Of a stretch of 64,000 bases of DNA, positions 52,916-60,526 are shown piece after piece (positions within the stretch are counted from its first letter, which is position 1; each line of letters begins with the position of its first letter). The translations under genes and the position numbers were made by a program. Below the pieces are notes generated by a model. It was not told the DNA's origin, made no database searches, and worked only from the letters and a program-made list of their open reading frames with translations. Origin of the DNA: an uncultured Cocleimonas sp. (GTDB lineage Bacteria > Pseudomonadota > Gammaproteobacteria > Thiotrichales > Thiotrichaceae); contig NZ_CANLZW010000020.1 of NCBI RefSeq assembly GCF_947495625.1, positions 21,981 through 85,980 on the forward strand. The letters are read 5' to 3'.

Positions 52916-54655
52916 CTATTTACCAAGCGCTTTACCCACACGACGCGGATCAGCACCGCCTTCTAAGCCAGTTTCTGTTCGCACGATACCGTGTAAGCCA
53001 GAATTTAAATCTCGTACCGATACTTTATGTCCAATTGCTTCAAGTCCTTGTTTCAGGCTTGCTGCATCGGTGTCCTGTTCCAAGTCGGTTGTACCATTGC
53101 GGTTTACATAGTGAGGCATGCTAATCGCTTCCTGAATATCCATATTCCATTCGAGCACCCCTAACATGGTTTTAGCGACATAATTGATGATACGGCTGCC
53201 ACCCGGAGAACCGATCAACATTACTAACTGATCATCTTTATCGAATACCATAAACGGCGACATAGAACTGCGTGGACGCTTGCCCGGTTGCACGCGATTG
53301 GCAATCTTATTGCCATCTTTTTCATTGCTGAATGAGAAATCAGTGAGCTGGTTATTCAGCAAAAATCCATCAACCATAACCGTAGAACCAAATGCCATTT
53401 CGATACTTGATGTCATCGAAAAGCCATTGCCTAGTTTATCGACAATACTGAAATGAGTGGTGCTGGGTTGCTCGGGTGATTTAGATTGCTTCCAGTTAGC
53501 GTCAGCATTGGGCGGTACACCTGCTTCAGCTTTGCCCATATCTTTTTCGCCAATGAGTTTGGCGCGTTCTTTTAAATAACCCTCGTCGATTAAGCCTTCT
53601 ACAGGAACATTCACAAAATCAGCATCTGCCATGTATTTGCCGCGGTCAGCGTAAGCGAGCTTGCCTGCTTGTGCGAATAAATGCGCAGACTCAACCGACA
53701 ATGGTTGATATTGCGCGAGATCTTTGTCTTCCAGTAGTTTTAAAATCTGAATAACCGTCATACCGCCAGAGGTTGGTGGGCCCATGCCGCAGACCTTGTA
53801 TTCTTTGTAATCAGCACACACCGGTGGACGTTCCACAGCTTCGTAGTTCGCCATATCGGCAACCGTCATTAATCCCGGGTTATCGACCGCAGCGTTTACA
53901 GCAGTCACGATATCCATCGCTATTTGTCCTTTGTAAAAACCTTTCGCGCCCAGTAACGCAATGCGTCTAAGTGTCATCGCAAACTGCGGATTTTTCTTAA
54001 TAGTGCCTGCGGCAAGTGGTTTGCCATTGGGGAAGAAATAGCGCCAAGTTTCTTCGTATCGACCCAGTGCAGGATTGGTTTTATTCAGAATTGACTGACC
54101 TAACTTTGGTGAAATCTCGAAGCCTTCTTCGGCGAGTTTAATCGCATCTTCAAATAAATCAGCCCACGGAAGTTTACCGTGTTGTTTATGTACTTTTTCC
54201 AGCATTGCAACAACACCGGGAACACCAACGGCTCTACCGCCAGCGAGTGCTTCCCACCAATTCATATTTTTTCCATCTTCCTGAAAGAGTTTTTCAGTGG
54301 CTAGCATGGGCGCTTTTTCACGACCATCGTAACTGGATAGTTTTTTATTCTCATTGTCCCAATACAATGAAAATGCACCGCCACCAATACCACTAGATTC
54401 TGGCTCAACCAGATTCAGCACCAGTTGCACCGTAATAGCTGCATCAATCGCACTGCCGCCTTTTTCCAGAATACGTAAGCCCGCTTCTGTCGCATAAGGA
54501 TTCGCTGACGAGACCATGTATTCATTGGCTTTAGCCAGTACCTGAGGGATTCGACCATTACCAAATTCTGGATAACGCGCTTCTTTAGCAGAGAGATTAC
54601 TCGTTAAAAGAGAAAAACTAATGAGTGTGAAAAGCAGGATTCGTGTTTTTTTCAT
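52916..54655 (-). CDS. ggt: Gamma-glutamyltransferase
   Basis: 579 residues. Signal peptide about 1-23 (SNLSA). Autoprocessing nucleophile Thr 399 in PSTTHFSIVDKLGN starts the small subunit. Glutamate-binding and oxyanion regions are PRSSMSPFMVF and GSPGGSRIINYV. Degrades glutathione in the periplasm. Not linked to the GCS2-type ligase at 26541-27956. Confidence 0.96.
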   Translation of the reverse strand: MKKTRILLFTLISFSLLTSNLSAKEARYPEFGNGRIPQVLAKANEYMVSSANPYATEAGLRILEKGGSAIDAAITVQLVLNLVEPESSGIGGGAFSLYWDNENKKLSSYDGREKAPMLATEKLFQEDGKNMNWWEALAGGRAVGVPGVVAMLEKVHKQHGKLPWADLFEDAIKLAEEGFEISPKLGQSILNKTNPALGRYEETWRYFFPNGKPLAAGTIKKNPQFAMTLRRIALLGAKGFYKGQIAMDIVTAVNAAVDNPGLMTVADMANYEAVERPPVCADYKEYKVCGMGPPTSGGMTVIQILKLLEDKDLAQYQPLSVESAHLFAQAGKLAYADRGKYMADADFVNVPVEGLIDEGYLKERAKLIGEKDMGKAEAGVPPNADANWKQSKSPEQPSTTHFSIVDKLGNGFSMTSSIEMAFGSTVMVDGFLLNNQLTDFSFSNEKDGNKIANRVQPGKRPRSSMSPFMVFDKDDQLVMLIGSPGGSRIINYVAKTMLGVLEWNMDIQEAISMPHYVNRNGTTDLEQDTDAASLKQGLEAIGHKVSVRDLNSGLHGIVRTETGLEGGADPRRVGKALGK

Positions 54656-54755
54656 ATCAGTCTTGGGAATAATTATTAGAACTTTAAGCTTAGTTCAAGA
54701 TGATATTTTGGCAGGCGTTTTTTTATACAAATATCGTAAGATATTCGTATAAAGC

Positions 54756-54782
54756 CACCCCCCTACTTATAGGTACTTTTTT
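54756..54782 (+). repeat. Dispersed repeat, single copy (exact core)
   Basis: Exact core, TTATAGGTAC and T6. It lies between divergent ggt and rhomboid genes, thus not positioned as a terminator of either. Confidence 0.92.
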
Positions 54783-54805
54783 CTGAATTTCCCTATAATG
54801 GCGTT

Positions 54806-55360
54806 ATGGTATATAAACTAAAACAGTTCATGACCGAGCCTGCATTGCTCACAGGCGCAGTCATCATCGCTTATCTTATCGATTTTATTATCCCTATCGA
54901 TTTCAATCGCTTTGGTATTCATCCTCGTTCATTACTGGGGTTGTTTGGTATTCCCTTGTCTCCCTTTTTACACGGTGGTTTTGGTCATCTATTCAGTAAT
55001 ATATTTCCATTGTTTGCATTGGGCGTGCTGTTACGAAGTTTTGGACGACATTTATTTATTGGTTCAACCGTTGCTATGATATTGCTCAGTGGTTTATTAA
55101 CGTGGCTATTAAGTTCCAGCATTGTGGTGGGTGCTTCGGGGTTAGTCTTCGCGTACTGGACGTATTTAATTACCACAGCGATTCGCCAGAAAACCACGCA
55201 AACGATCATCATTGCAGGAATTACATTGCTTCTCTATGGTGGGCTCATTTTAGGCTTAGCCAGTTTTCGGGAAGGCATCAGCTGGGCAGGGCACTTTAGT
55301 GGTGCGGTTGCAGGTATCGTGGTTGCAATATTAATACCAGCGGATAAACAGACGAGATAG
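54806..55360 (+). CDS. Rhomboid family intramembrane serine protease
   Basis: 184 residues with about six membrane helices. GFGHLFSNIFPLFALG is the L1/TM2 motif, VVGASGLVFAYW carries catalytic Ser 111, and SWAGHFSGAVAG the catalytic His 163. It cleaves membrane proteins within the bilayer. Short, single-domain form. A TATAAT-like sequence precedes the ATG. Confidence 0.9.
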   Translation: MVYKLKQFMTEPALLTGAVIIAYLIDFIIPIDFNRFGIHPRSLLGLFGIPLSPFLHGGFGHLFSNIFPLFALGVLLRSFGRHLFIGSTVAMILLSGLLTWLLSSSIVVGASGLVFAYWTYLITTAIRQKTTQTIIIAGITLLLYGGLILGLASFREGISWAGHFSGAVAGIVVAILIPADKQTR

Positions 55361-55363
55361 CGA

Positions 55364-55885
55364 CTAGTTTTTAGTGTTGTTGCTTCTGGTTTTATTTGGA
55401 GAGTGGCTATGATCCCCGCGATGATCATCACGACGATTGTCACGTCTATCATGATGATGGCGACGACGATGGTTATCCAGCCACAACTGTCGATCAAGCA
55501 TTCTTTCTCTCAACTCTTCTAGTTCAAGGTAAATATCGCGACCTACTCGGTAGCCAGTGTAAAACGGTTGTTGTAATTCAGGAGCAGTACAAATGCCTCT
55601 GGGAATGTCGCCACTTCTGCCGAAATTTACACCATTTTCAAAGGTACAAAATACTCTTGAACCTGCACGATGCCCCGCCAGATACGCATTTTTATTCGGT
55701 ACGACGCCCACTTTTGCACACGCTTTGGTATGCCCGGTAAGCCAAATTCCACGACCTTTTAAAGCATCGCTATATCCTTTATCGCGCCAGTTAGTGCCTT
55801 GGCAATCTTTAGGACTCATGGTGGCACAAGCGCTTAGTAAGCTTGAAATCAGAACAACAAATAAGGAGCGGGTAAACTTTTTCAT
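55364..55885 (-). CDS. DUF2799 lipoprotein with His/Arg/Asp-rich tail
   Basis: 173 residues. Lipobox LSAC (Cys 20). The DUF2799 pattern is DCQGTNWRDKGYSDALKGRG, HTKACAKVGVVPNKNAYLAGHRAG and FCTFENGVNFGRSG. The last ~35 residues are highly charged (RRRHHHDRRDNRRDDHRGDH), which could bind metal or phosphate. Convergent with rhomboid with a 3-base gap. Confidence 0.85.
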   Translation of the reverse strand: MKKFTRSLFVVLISSLLSACATMSPKDCQGTNWRDKGYSDALKGRGIWLTGHTKACAKVGVVPNKNAYLAGHRAGSRVFCTFENGVNFGRSGDIPRGICTAPELQQPFYTGYRVGRDIYLELEELRERMLDRQLWLDNHRRRHHHDRRDNRRDDHRGDHSHSPNKTRSNNTKN

Positions 55886-56069
55886 ATTATGTCCTCGGTG
55901 AGACCTTTACACGAAAGATATGACGTATAAAACTGGCTTAAATTTCCCAGATTTCCCCTGAAAATGCGATCAATAGCCCTGCTATTAATCTTATTTTTAC
56001 GAAAAATTTGAGTAATTACAGTCATTTTTCTATCGCCATACTCTCGTGCAAAGGTCTCTTAATCTATAA

Positions 56070-56324
56070 TTATCGAGATAGCCAGCTGACTAGATTAACT
56101 AAAACGGTCAAAACTATCGAGCCTATCAACATCGCTTTCCACGGGAAGAAAACTTTTACTCTGGGCTGATCATCATCTTGATGCTGCTCTATATTACGCC
56201 GGGCGTTTTCTTCGATCTTTTTCTGAAGTTTATCCGATGCATTGGGGAATATCAGGGGCAACGCATTCAGTAACACAGTGAGTATTACCGAGCCGACAAT
56301 TGAGTAAAGGATAAAGTCATTCAT
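56070..56324 (-). CDS. Small two-helix membrane protein
   Basis: 84 residues from the ATG at 56324. Helices at about 5-25 and 62-82 flank a charged loop (DKLQKKIEENARRNIEQHQDDDQPRVK). Not recognised. It is divergent from hemP across the Fur box at 56430-56444, so it may be iron-regulated too. Confidence 0.65.
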   Translation of the reverse strand: MNDFILYSIVGSVILTVLLNALPLIFPNASDKLQKKIEENARRNIEQHQDDDQPRVKVFFPWKAMLIGSIVLTVLVNLVSWLSR

Positions 56325-56429
56325 ATTATTTAGTTGGTAATCAAACAATTAAGTTCAGAAACGTGCTTCGAGCATAAAGCAATTAACAATTTTACAATGT
56401 TGAATGCAAAAAACGCTTGCAAACACAAA

Positions 56430-56444
56430 TGAGAATCAATATCA
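56430..56444. promoter_or_regulatory. Fur box
   Basis: TGAGAATCAATATCA matches the 7-1-7 Fur consensus TGATAATCATTATCA at 13 of 15 positions, 36 bases before the hemP ATG. Confidence 0.8.
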
Positions 56445-56479
56445 TTTAATCACGAATGACAGAAACAGAATAAATACTG

Positions 56480-56644
56480 ATGCAAACATCAAAATCTCGT
56501 GAAATAAGTATAAAGGACATTATGCAAGGTGAAAAACAGGCCATTATCTTACACGCAGATAAGCGATATTCTTTAACAATTACTCGCCGAGGAAAGCTGA
56601 TACTAACCTCCGCCGAAAACGCTAAGGAGACTGCGAGTAAATAG
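56480..56644 (+). CDS. hemP: Hemin uptake protein HemP
   Basis: 54 residues. ISIKDIMQGEKQAIILHADK then RYSLTITRRGKLILTS match the HemP pattern, including the near-invariant TRxGKLILT. The ATG at 56480 keeps the conserved N-terminal part. An internal ATG at 56522 has a better ribosome site (AAAGGA) and would give 40 residues. HemP promotes haem-uptake gene expression or use. A Fur box lies directly upstream, but no haem receptor or hmu genes follow. Confidence 0.85.
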   Translation: MQTSKSREISIKDIMQGEKQAIILHADKRYSLTITRRGKLILTSAENAKETASK

Positions 56645-56680
56645 ATTTATTCCTTAGTCGAAATTAACACAAAGTAGCGC

Positions 56681-56712
56681 ACAAGGGGTGTGGTTCCTGC
56701 TCCCTTGTTTTT
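56681..56712 (+). terminator. Intrinsic terminator after hemP
   Basis: ACAAGGG pairs with CCCTTGT, followed by T5. Confidence 0.85.
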
Positions 56713-56862
56713 ATCAAGCCAATACGATCCCTCCTCCTTCGTACTAGCCAGATCTTTTTAATTATTCTTAATGAATGTTTATGGCTCTCAATACCTAATT
56801 ACTATTTATCGAGAGTCATAACAACCTAAGTAATAAAAGACTCACTAACAGAAGGTACGAAT

Positions 56863-57177
56863 ATGAATTTTTTAACCATGAATATCTACGTAAACGCCTG
56901 GTTGGATTGCCGCAATCCTTATATAGCCATCCACAACAAACATGATGGTGATTTGATGGCATTTTTTAATGCGAATAAAGTGAATCAGTTGATCGAAAGT
57001 GGTGAAGTTTCTGTAGAAGACTTTGAGTCCACAGATGAGAGCACTCGATTAGAATTGATTTCAACCTTACTAACCGTCAAGTTTGCCGATTCTATCAAAG
57101 ACGAACTTAAGAAAAGAGGTCGCTCTTTAAAATCCAGAAAAGCCTCTCAACCAGCGAATGATTTAATGTGGATTTAA
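56863..57177 (+). CDS. Hypothetical small cytosolic protein
   Basis: 104 residues, GAAGG ribosome site. It starts MNFLTMNIYVNAWLDCRNPYIAI and continues with an acidic helical region (LIESGEVSVEDFESTDESTRLELISTLL), ending basic. No signal, membrane segment or catalytic motif. Not recognised. Its own transcription unit downstream of hemP. Confidence 0.7.
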   Translation: MNFLTMNIYVNAWLDCRNPYIAIHNKHDGDLMAFFNANKVNQLIESGEVSVEDFESTDESTRLELISTLLTVKFADSIKDELKKRGRSLKSRKASQPANDLMWI

Positions 57178-57315
57178 CATTGCCTAACATTATGATTAAC
57201 CCTTACAGCTTGACTCATTAATTAAAAAGTATTACTTTGTGGGTACTAATAAGTAAATCTTAGTACTCCGTAAGCTATACAAACTATAAAAATGAACTCT
57301 GAGGAGGGTCAAACT

Positions 57316-57687
57316 ATGATGTTTACTGGTGTAACGATGGATGAAATGTTTCCAAAAGCATTACCCGTATTCAAGCCAGCATTGCCAGTGCTTAAAACTG
57401 ATAAAGTCTATGCGAGCATAAACCTGAAAGCACATGAGCTTGGGCTAAACTTGAATGAACAGCAGTGGGAAGTGATTAATTTTGTGATGGATTTCTACGA
57501 AATCTGTGATGATTGTAAGAATGCAAGAAAGCTCGCAGACATCATGCAAGAAGAATATGCAGCGCAGGGTGGGCGTAAATACCTTTATCAACTATTTCCA
57601 AAAGGTCCAATAAATACGATTCATGAATTGGTTGATTTACCAAACCTTAGAAATGAAACAGATAAAAGTTTTGGAACGCGCTGGTAG
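57316..57687 (+). CDS. DsrC/TusE-like protein lacking the C-terminal cysteines
   Basis: 123 residues from the ATG at 57316 (GAGGAGGG 7 bases upstream). The core LKAHELGLNLNEQQWEVINFVMDFYEICDDCKNARKLADIMQEEYAAQGGRKYLYQLFPKGPINTIHELVDLP follows the DsrC/TusE fold. The penultimate and upstream Cys that carry sulfur in DsrC are absent (tail NETDKSFGTRW). It therefore cannot be a standard sulfur carrier; DsrC paralogues of this kind may be regulatory or binding proteins. Confidence 0.78.
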   Translation: MMFTGVTMDEMFPKALPVFKPALPVLKTDKVYASINLKAHELGLNLNEQQWEVINFVMDFYEICDDCKNARKLADIMQEEYAAQGGRKYLYQLFPKGPINTIHELVDLPNLRNETDKSFGTRW

Positions 57688-57725
57688 CAAAATAGAAGCG
57701 AAAACTCGTAAATAATGTTTAATAG

Positions 57726-57754
57726 AAAATGGTCAGGATTTCCTGACCATTTTT
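57726..57754. terminator. Intrinsic terminator after the DsrC-like gene
   Basis: AAAATGGTCAGGA pairs with TCCTGACCATTTT around TT, with T5. Confidence 0.92.
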
Positions 57755-57827
57755 GTTTCTGGAATACTTCTAAACTTTATAAACAACAGAAATGTGGATA
57801 AGGAAGTGAAGAGAAGAATAATAAAGA

Positions 57828-57853
57828 CACCCCCCATCTTTTAGGCAGTTTTT
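57828..57853 (+). repeat. Divergent copy of the dispersed repeat
   Basis: CACCCCCCATCTTTTAGGCAG then T5. Core differs in TAC to ATC. Lies between plus-strand genes, after the terminator at 57726-57754. Confidence 0.75.
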
Positions 57854-57980
57854 CAAACGAGATAAATCCCAACACTTATTCTAAGTCTGTTTATAAATCC
57901 TCAAAACCCATTCAAACTGAATAATTCTTGTTGTTAATATAAAATAACTAGCTACTATAAAATAATCAAAAATATTACTA

Positions 57981-58673
57981 ATGAATAAAATAACTATAAA
58001 ATTCCTACTTACTTTATCCATAATCCTAATGGGTCAACATTCCCAGGCAGCTATTTATAAATGTAAAAATTCCAGTGGATCGATTGAGTATTTGGCCACT
58101 CCTTGCCCCAAAGGCACAGCAAAAAAAGATATATCAACACTACCAAAAAGCAAACAGCAGCAAGGTACAAGCAAGGCAAAAGTCTCTATGTATGAGATTA
58201 AAACCGTGTCTGATGGCATGAGTAATATTCTTCGTAATGGTTTTGCCAATGAAAATCTTAAGACATTAAAAGAAGATTATCTGAATAGGAAAAAAAGAAG
58301 TAATGCGTATAGGCTTACTGAAAAGAGTGCAGTTTGGGAGCAATATTTATGGGTAACTATCAATCCGAACTCAACTCGCGGAATTGAAATTGAATACAAT
58401 GCACGCCGCAGCAAGCAAAAGGCAGCCAAGTTAAGCGAATTTGAATTAGCCCGAGCAGAGAAAGCGTTTGACCTGTCACTGATGGATGTAAATTTTCACG
58501 CAACCCGAATAGGTTTGAAAAATAAATCATCAAAAGTAAAAGCCTTAGGCGCCAAAGAAATAGAATGGAATTGGCTGGAAGATGGCTTCAAATGCGAAAT
58601 GAACGCCACTATCGATAAAAAGAAGCGGTATAAAAACGCCTTAAACTACAAATGTAAATATCAAGGCGCTTAA
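57981..58673 (+). CDS. Secreted DUF4124 domain protein
   Basis: 230 residues. Signal peptide about 1-23 (SQA/AIYKC). DUF4124 at about 24-50 (IYKCKNSSGSIEYLATPCPKGT) with its Cys pair. The rest is basic and unrecognised. First of three neighbouring genes with this short motif. Not co-transcribed with the next (convergent). Confidence 0.85.
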   Translation: MNKITIKFLLTLSIILMGQHSQAAIYKCKNSSGSIEYLATPCPKGTAKKDISTLPKSKQQQGTSKAKVSMYEIKTVSDGMSNILRNGFANENLKTLKEDYLNRKKRSNAYRLTEKSAVWEQYLWVTINPNSTRGIEIEYNARRSKQKAAKLSEFELARAEKAFDLSLMDVNFHATRIGLKNKSSKVKALGAKEIEWNWLEDGFKCEMNATIDKKKRYKNALNYKCKYQGA

Positions 58674-58693
58674 AGCCAAAGGCTTGCTCAATC

Positions 58694-59401
58694 CTATTCG
58701 CTGTTGAGGATAGAAGCTTTGCTCTCCATCGCTTTTAATTCTCTGAGTTTTTTATTGTGCTTACTTATTCCTGAAGAGTTAGATTCGCATTTCGCCCATT
58801 CGATTGCTTCTTTATCATTGGTCCAGCCTTGAATATCTGGCTTCTCACCACAGCGGTTTTTAATCTCAGCGTATTCTTCACGTATTGCTTCTAGCTTTTC
58901 TTCGGTGTCTTTTCGCACAGTAAACAAACGTGCCGTTTCACGTTTTGACCAGCTATGGGCACATTCTAGATCTTCAAGGTTCTGCTCAGTTCGTTTTATA
59001 ATGCCACTATTGTCGCCACTCATATTGGGATTGCTATCGAATTCATATTGTTCGTCAAAGAATTTTCTCAAACGTTTCTGTTGTCGTTGGATATCTTCTA
59101 ACCAGTGTTTTTGTCGGTATTCCACATTCGCTAACTGGATCACCGGATCATCGCTGACAGGCAAGCTAATCTCACCGCAAAACGAACCATTTTTGGTTTT
59201 CTTAACACCTCTATTGACCTTGAATTTTTCTTTTCTAATTTCCACCTTTGGGGCTTTTTTGCCCTGTACCTTGGGTGGTGGTGTCTGACTAAAGTGCTTT
59301 TGACCGTTGCTATCAGTCCACTGATATATTTTAGCCTGGGCTGTAAAAGCTATGCTCATTAAGGATAAAAAGAGCAGAAGGGTAAGTGATGGTTTCATCA
59401 T
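58694..59401 (-). CDS. Secreted DUF4124 domain protein with coiled coil
   Basis: 235 residues (a second ATG lies at 59398). Signal peptide about 1-23 (AQA/K). DUF4124 is KIYQWTDSNGQKHFSQTPPP. Long Lys/Glu-rich helices with scattered Cys follow. Periplasmic, role unknown. Confidence 0.87.
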   Translation of the reverse strand: MMKPSLTLLLFLSLMSIAFTAQAKIYQWTDSNGQKHFSQTPPPKVQGKKAPKVEIRKEKFKVNRGVKKTKNGSFCGEISLPVSDDPVIQLANVEYRQKHWLEDIQRQQKRLRKFFDEQYEFDSNPNMSGDNSGIIKRTEQNLEDLECAHSWSKRETARLFTVRKDTEEKLEAIREEYAEIKNRCGEKPDIQGWTNDKEAIEWAKCESNSSGISKHNKKLRELKAMESKASILNSE

Positions 59402-59585
59402 GATTATTCATTCGTTTGATATTTTTTGATTAGAGATCATAGTTCAAAAAAAACAATCCCAGCGATAATTCCGATTAACGTAACCCCATGATTTCCCGTT
59501 TATCTCTTGGCTTATCATTCCAGTTAAGCTTGCTATACAATGGATACCAATCGCCATATAAAAATTATAAAAACAAGGTTCGCCA

Positions 59586-60413
59586 ATGAAAGCCATTCTA
59601 ATCACCATCACTCTATCAGCGGTATTCTTATTTATCTTAAAAGCTAACGTGAGTGGCTCTGGTGATCAAGCAGCAATAGAAAAATCAGAAAGTCTTATTA
59701 AAACAGTAGAGATTAAATGTGCAGTTCCAGTTAATGGGATGATCCGTGGCGGACTGCCACCTTGTGATATGTTCCCTGATAAAAAATCCAATAAAAAGAA
59801 ATATAAGCCACCTTACGTTGTCGATGATATTGCCTATAAAAATTACAACGACTTTAGTAATAAAATGATGATGCAGCAAAATGCACAACGTGACGCCTAC
59901 GTAGAATATAAAAATCAATATCAGCAAGATTTAAATGAATATCATGAAACCCAGCATGAAATTGCTTATGCGAGTACACGCAAAAAAGTCGCTGAAAGAG
60001 ATGCAAAAAACGCTGCTTATTTAGCTAAAAAAGAAGAAACTAAAATGCTGCGTAAGAAAGGGCAAAAAGCTAAATCCCGCGTGATGAAGTGTAAACGTTC
60101 TTCTGGAGAAACGTATTACTCGAATGATTGTTCTGGCAATAAAGCAGAGAAAGAACTCAGAATAGTAAAACTCCCAAAGCAAGACTATCAACAAAGATCA
60201 ACGTATAGAGCCGATAAAGCAAATGAAGATAAACTAGCCAGTACTATTACCTATAAAGAACCTAAGGAAAAACAGTACTCAAGTAATGCAGAAAGAGAAA
60301 GAGCCACAAGAAAGTATTACGAAAAAATGTTTAATAATTCAGGATTTTCGAAAGCAGAAGTAAAGAGAAAAGTAGATAAGTATGTGAATGAAACGATGTC
60401 TTTATATAGATAG
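59586..60413 (+). CDS. Secreted basic protein with internal DUF4124-like motif
   Basis: 275 residues. N-terminal hydrophobic segment about 4-20. A Lys/Tyr/Gln-rich coiled region lies at about 70-155, and at about 160-185 the stretch VMKCKRSSGETYYSNDCSGN resembles DUF4124 in an unusual internal position. The C-terminus is Lys/Arg-rich. Not otherwise recognised. Confidence 0.7.
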   Translation: MKAILITITLSAVFLFILKANVSGSGDQAAIEKSESLIKTVEIKCAVPVNGMIRGGLPPCDMFPDKKSNKKKYKPPYVVDDIAYKNYNDFSNKMMMQQNAQRDAYVEYKNQYQQDLNEYHETQHEIAYASTRKKVAERDAKNAAYLAKKEETKMLRKKGQKAKSRVMKCKRSSGETYYSNDCSGNKAEKELRIVKLPKQDYQQRSTYRADKANEDKLASTITYKEPKEKQYSSNAERERATRKYYEKMFNNSGFSKAEVKRKVDKYVNETMSLYR

Positions 60414-60420
60414 TAAATCA

Positions 60421-60496
60421 CACCCCCCTACTTATAGGCCTTTTTTACAGATCTTTTGTTAAGAACTCTAAAAAAGCCGCTATAAGTAGGGGGGTG
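60421..60496. repeat. Inverted pair of the dispersed repeat
   Basis: Plus copy 60421-60446 and minus copy 60470-60496, both with exact cores, between convergent genes (60413 and 60527). Suited to bidirectional termination. Confidence 0.95.
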
Positions 60497-60526
60497 GATA
60501 AGCGTTTCAACAATAAACGAAACGCG

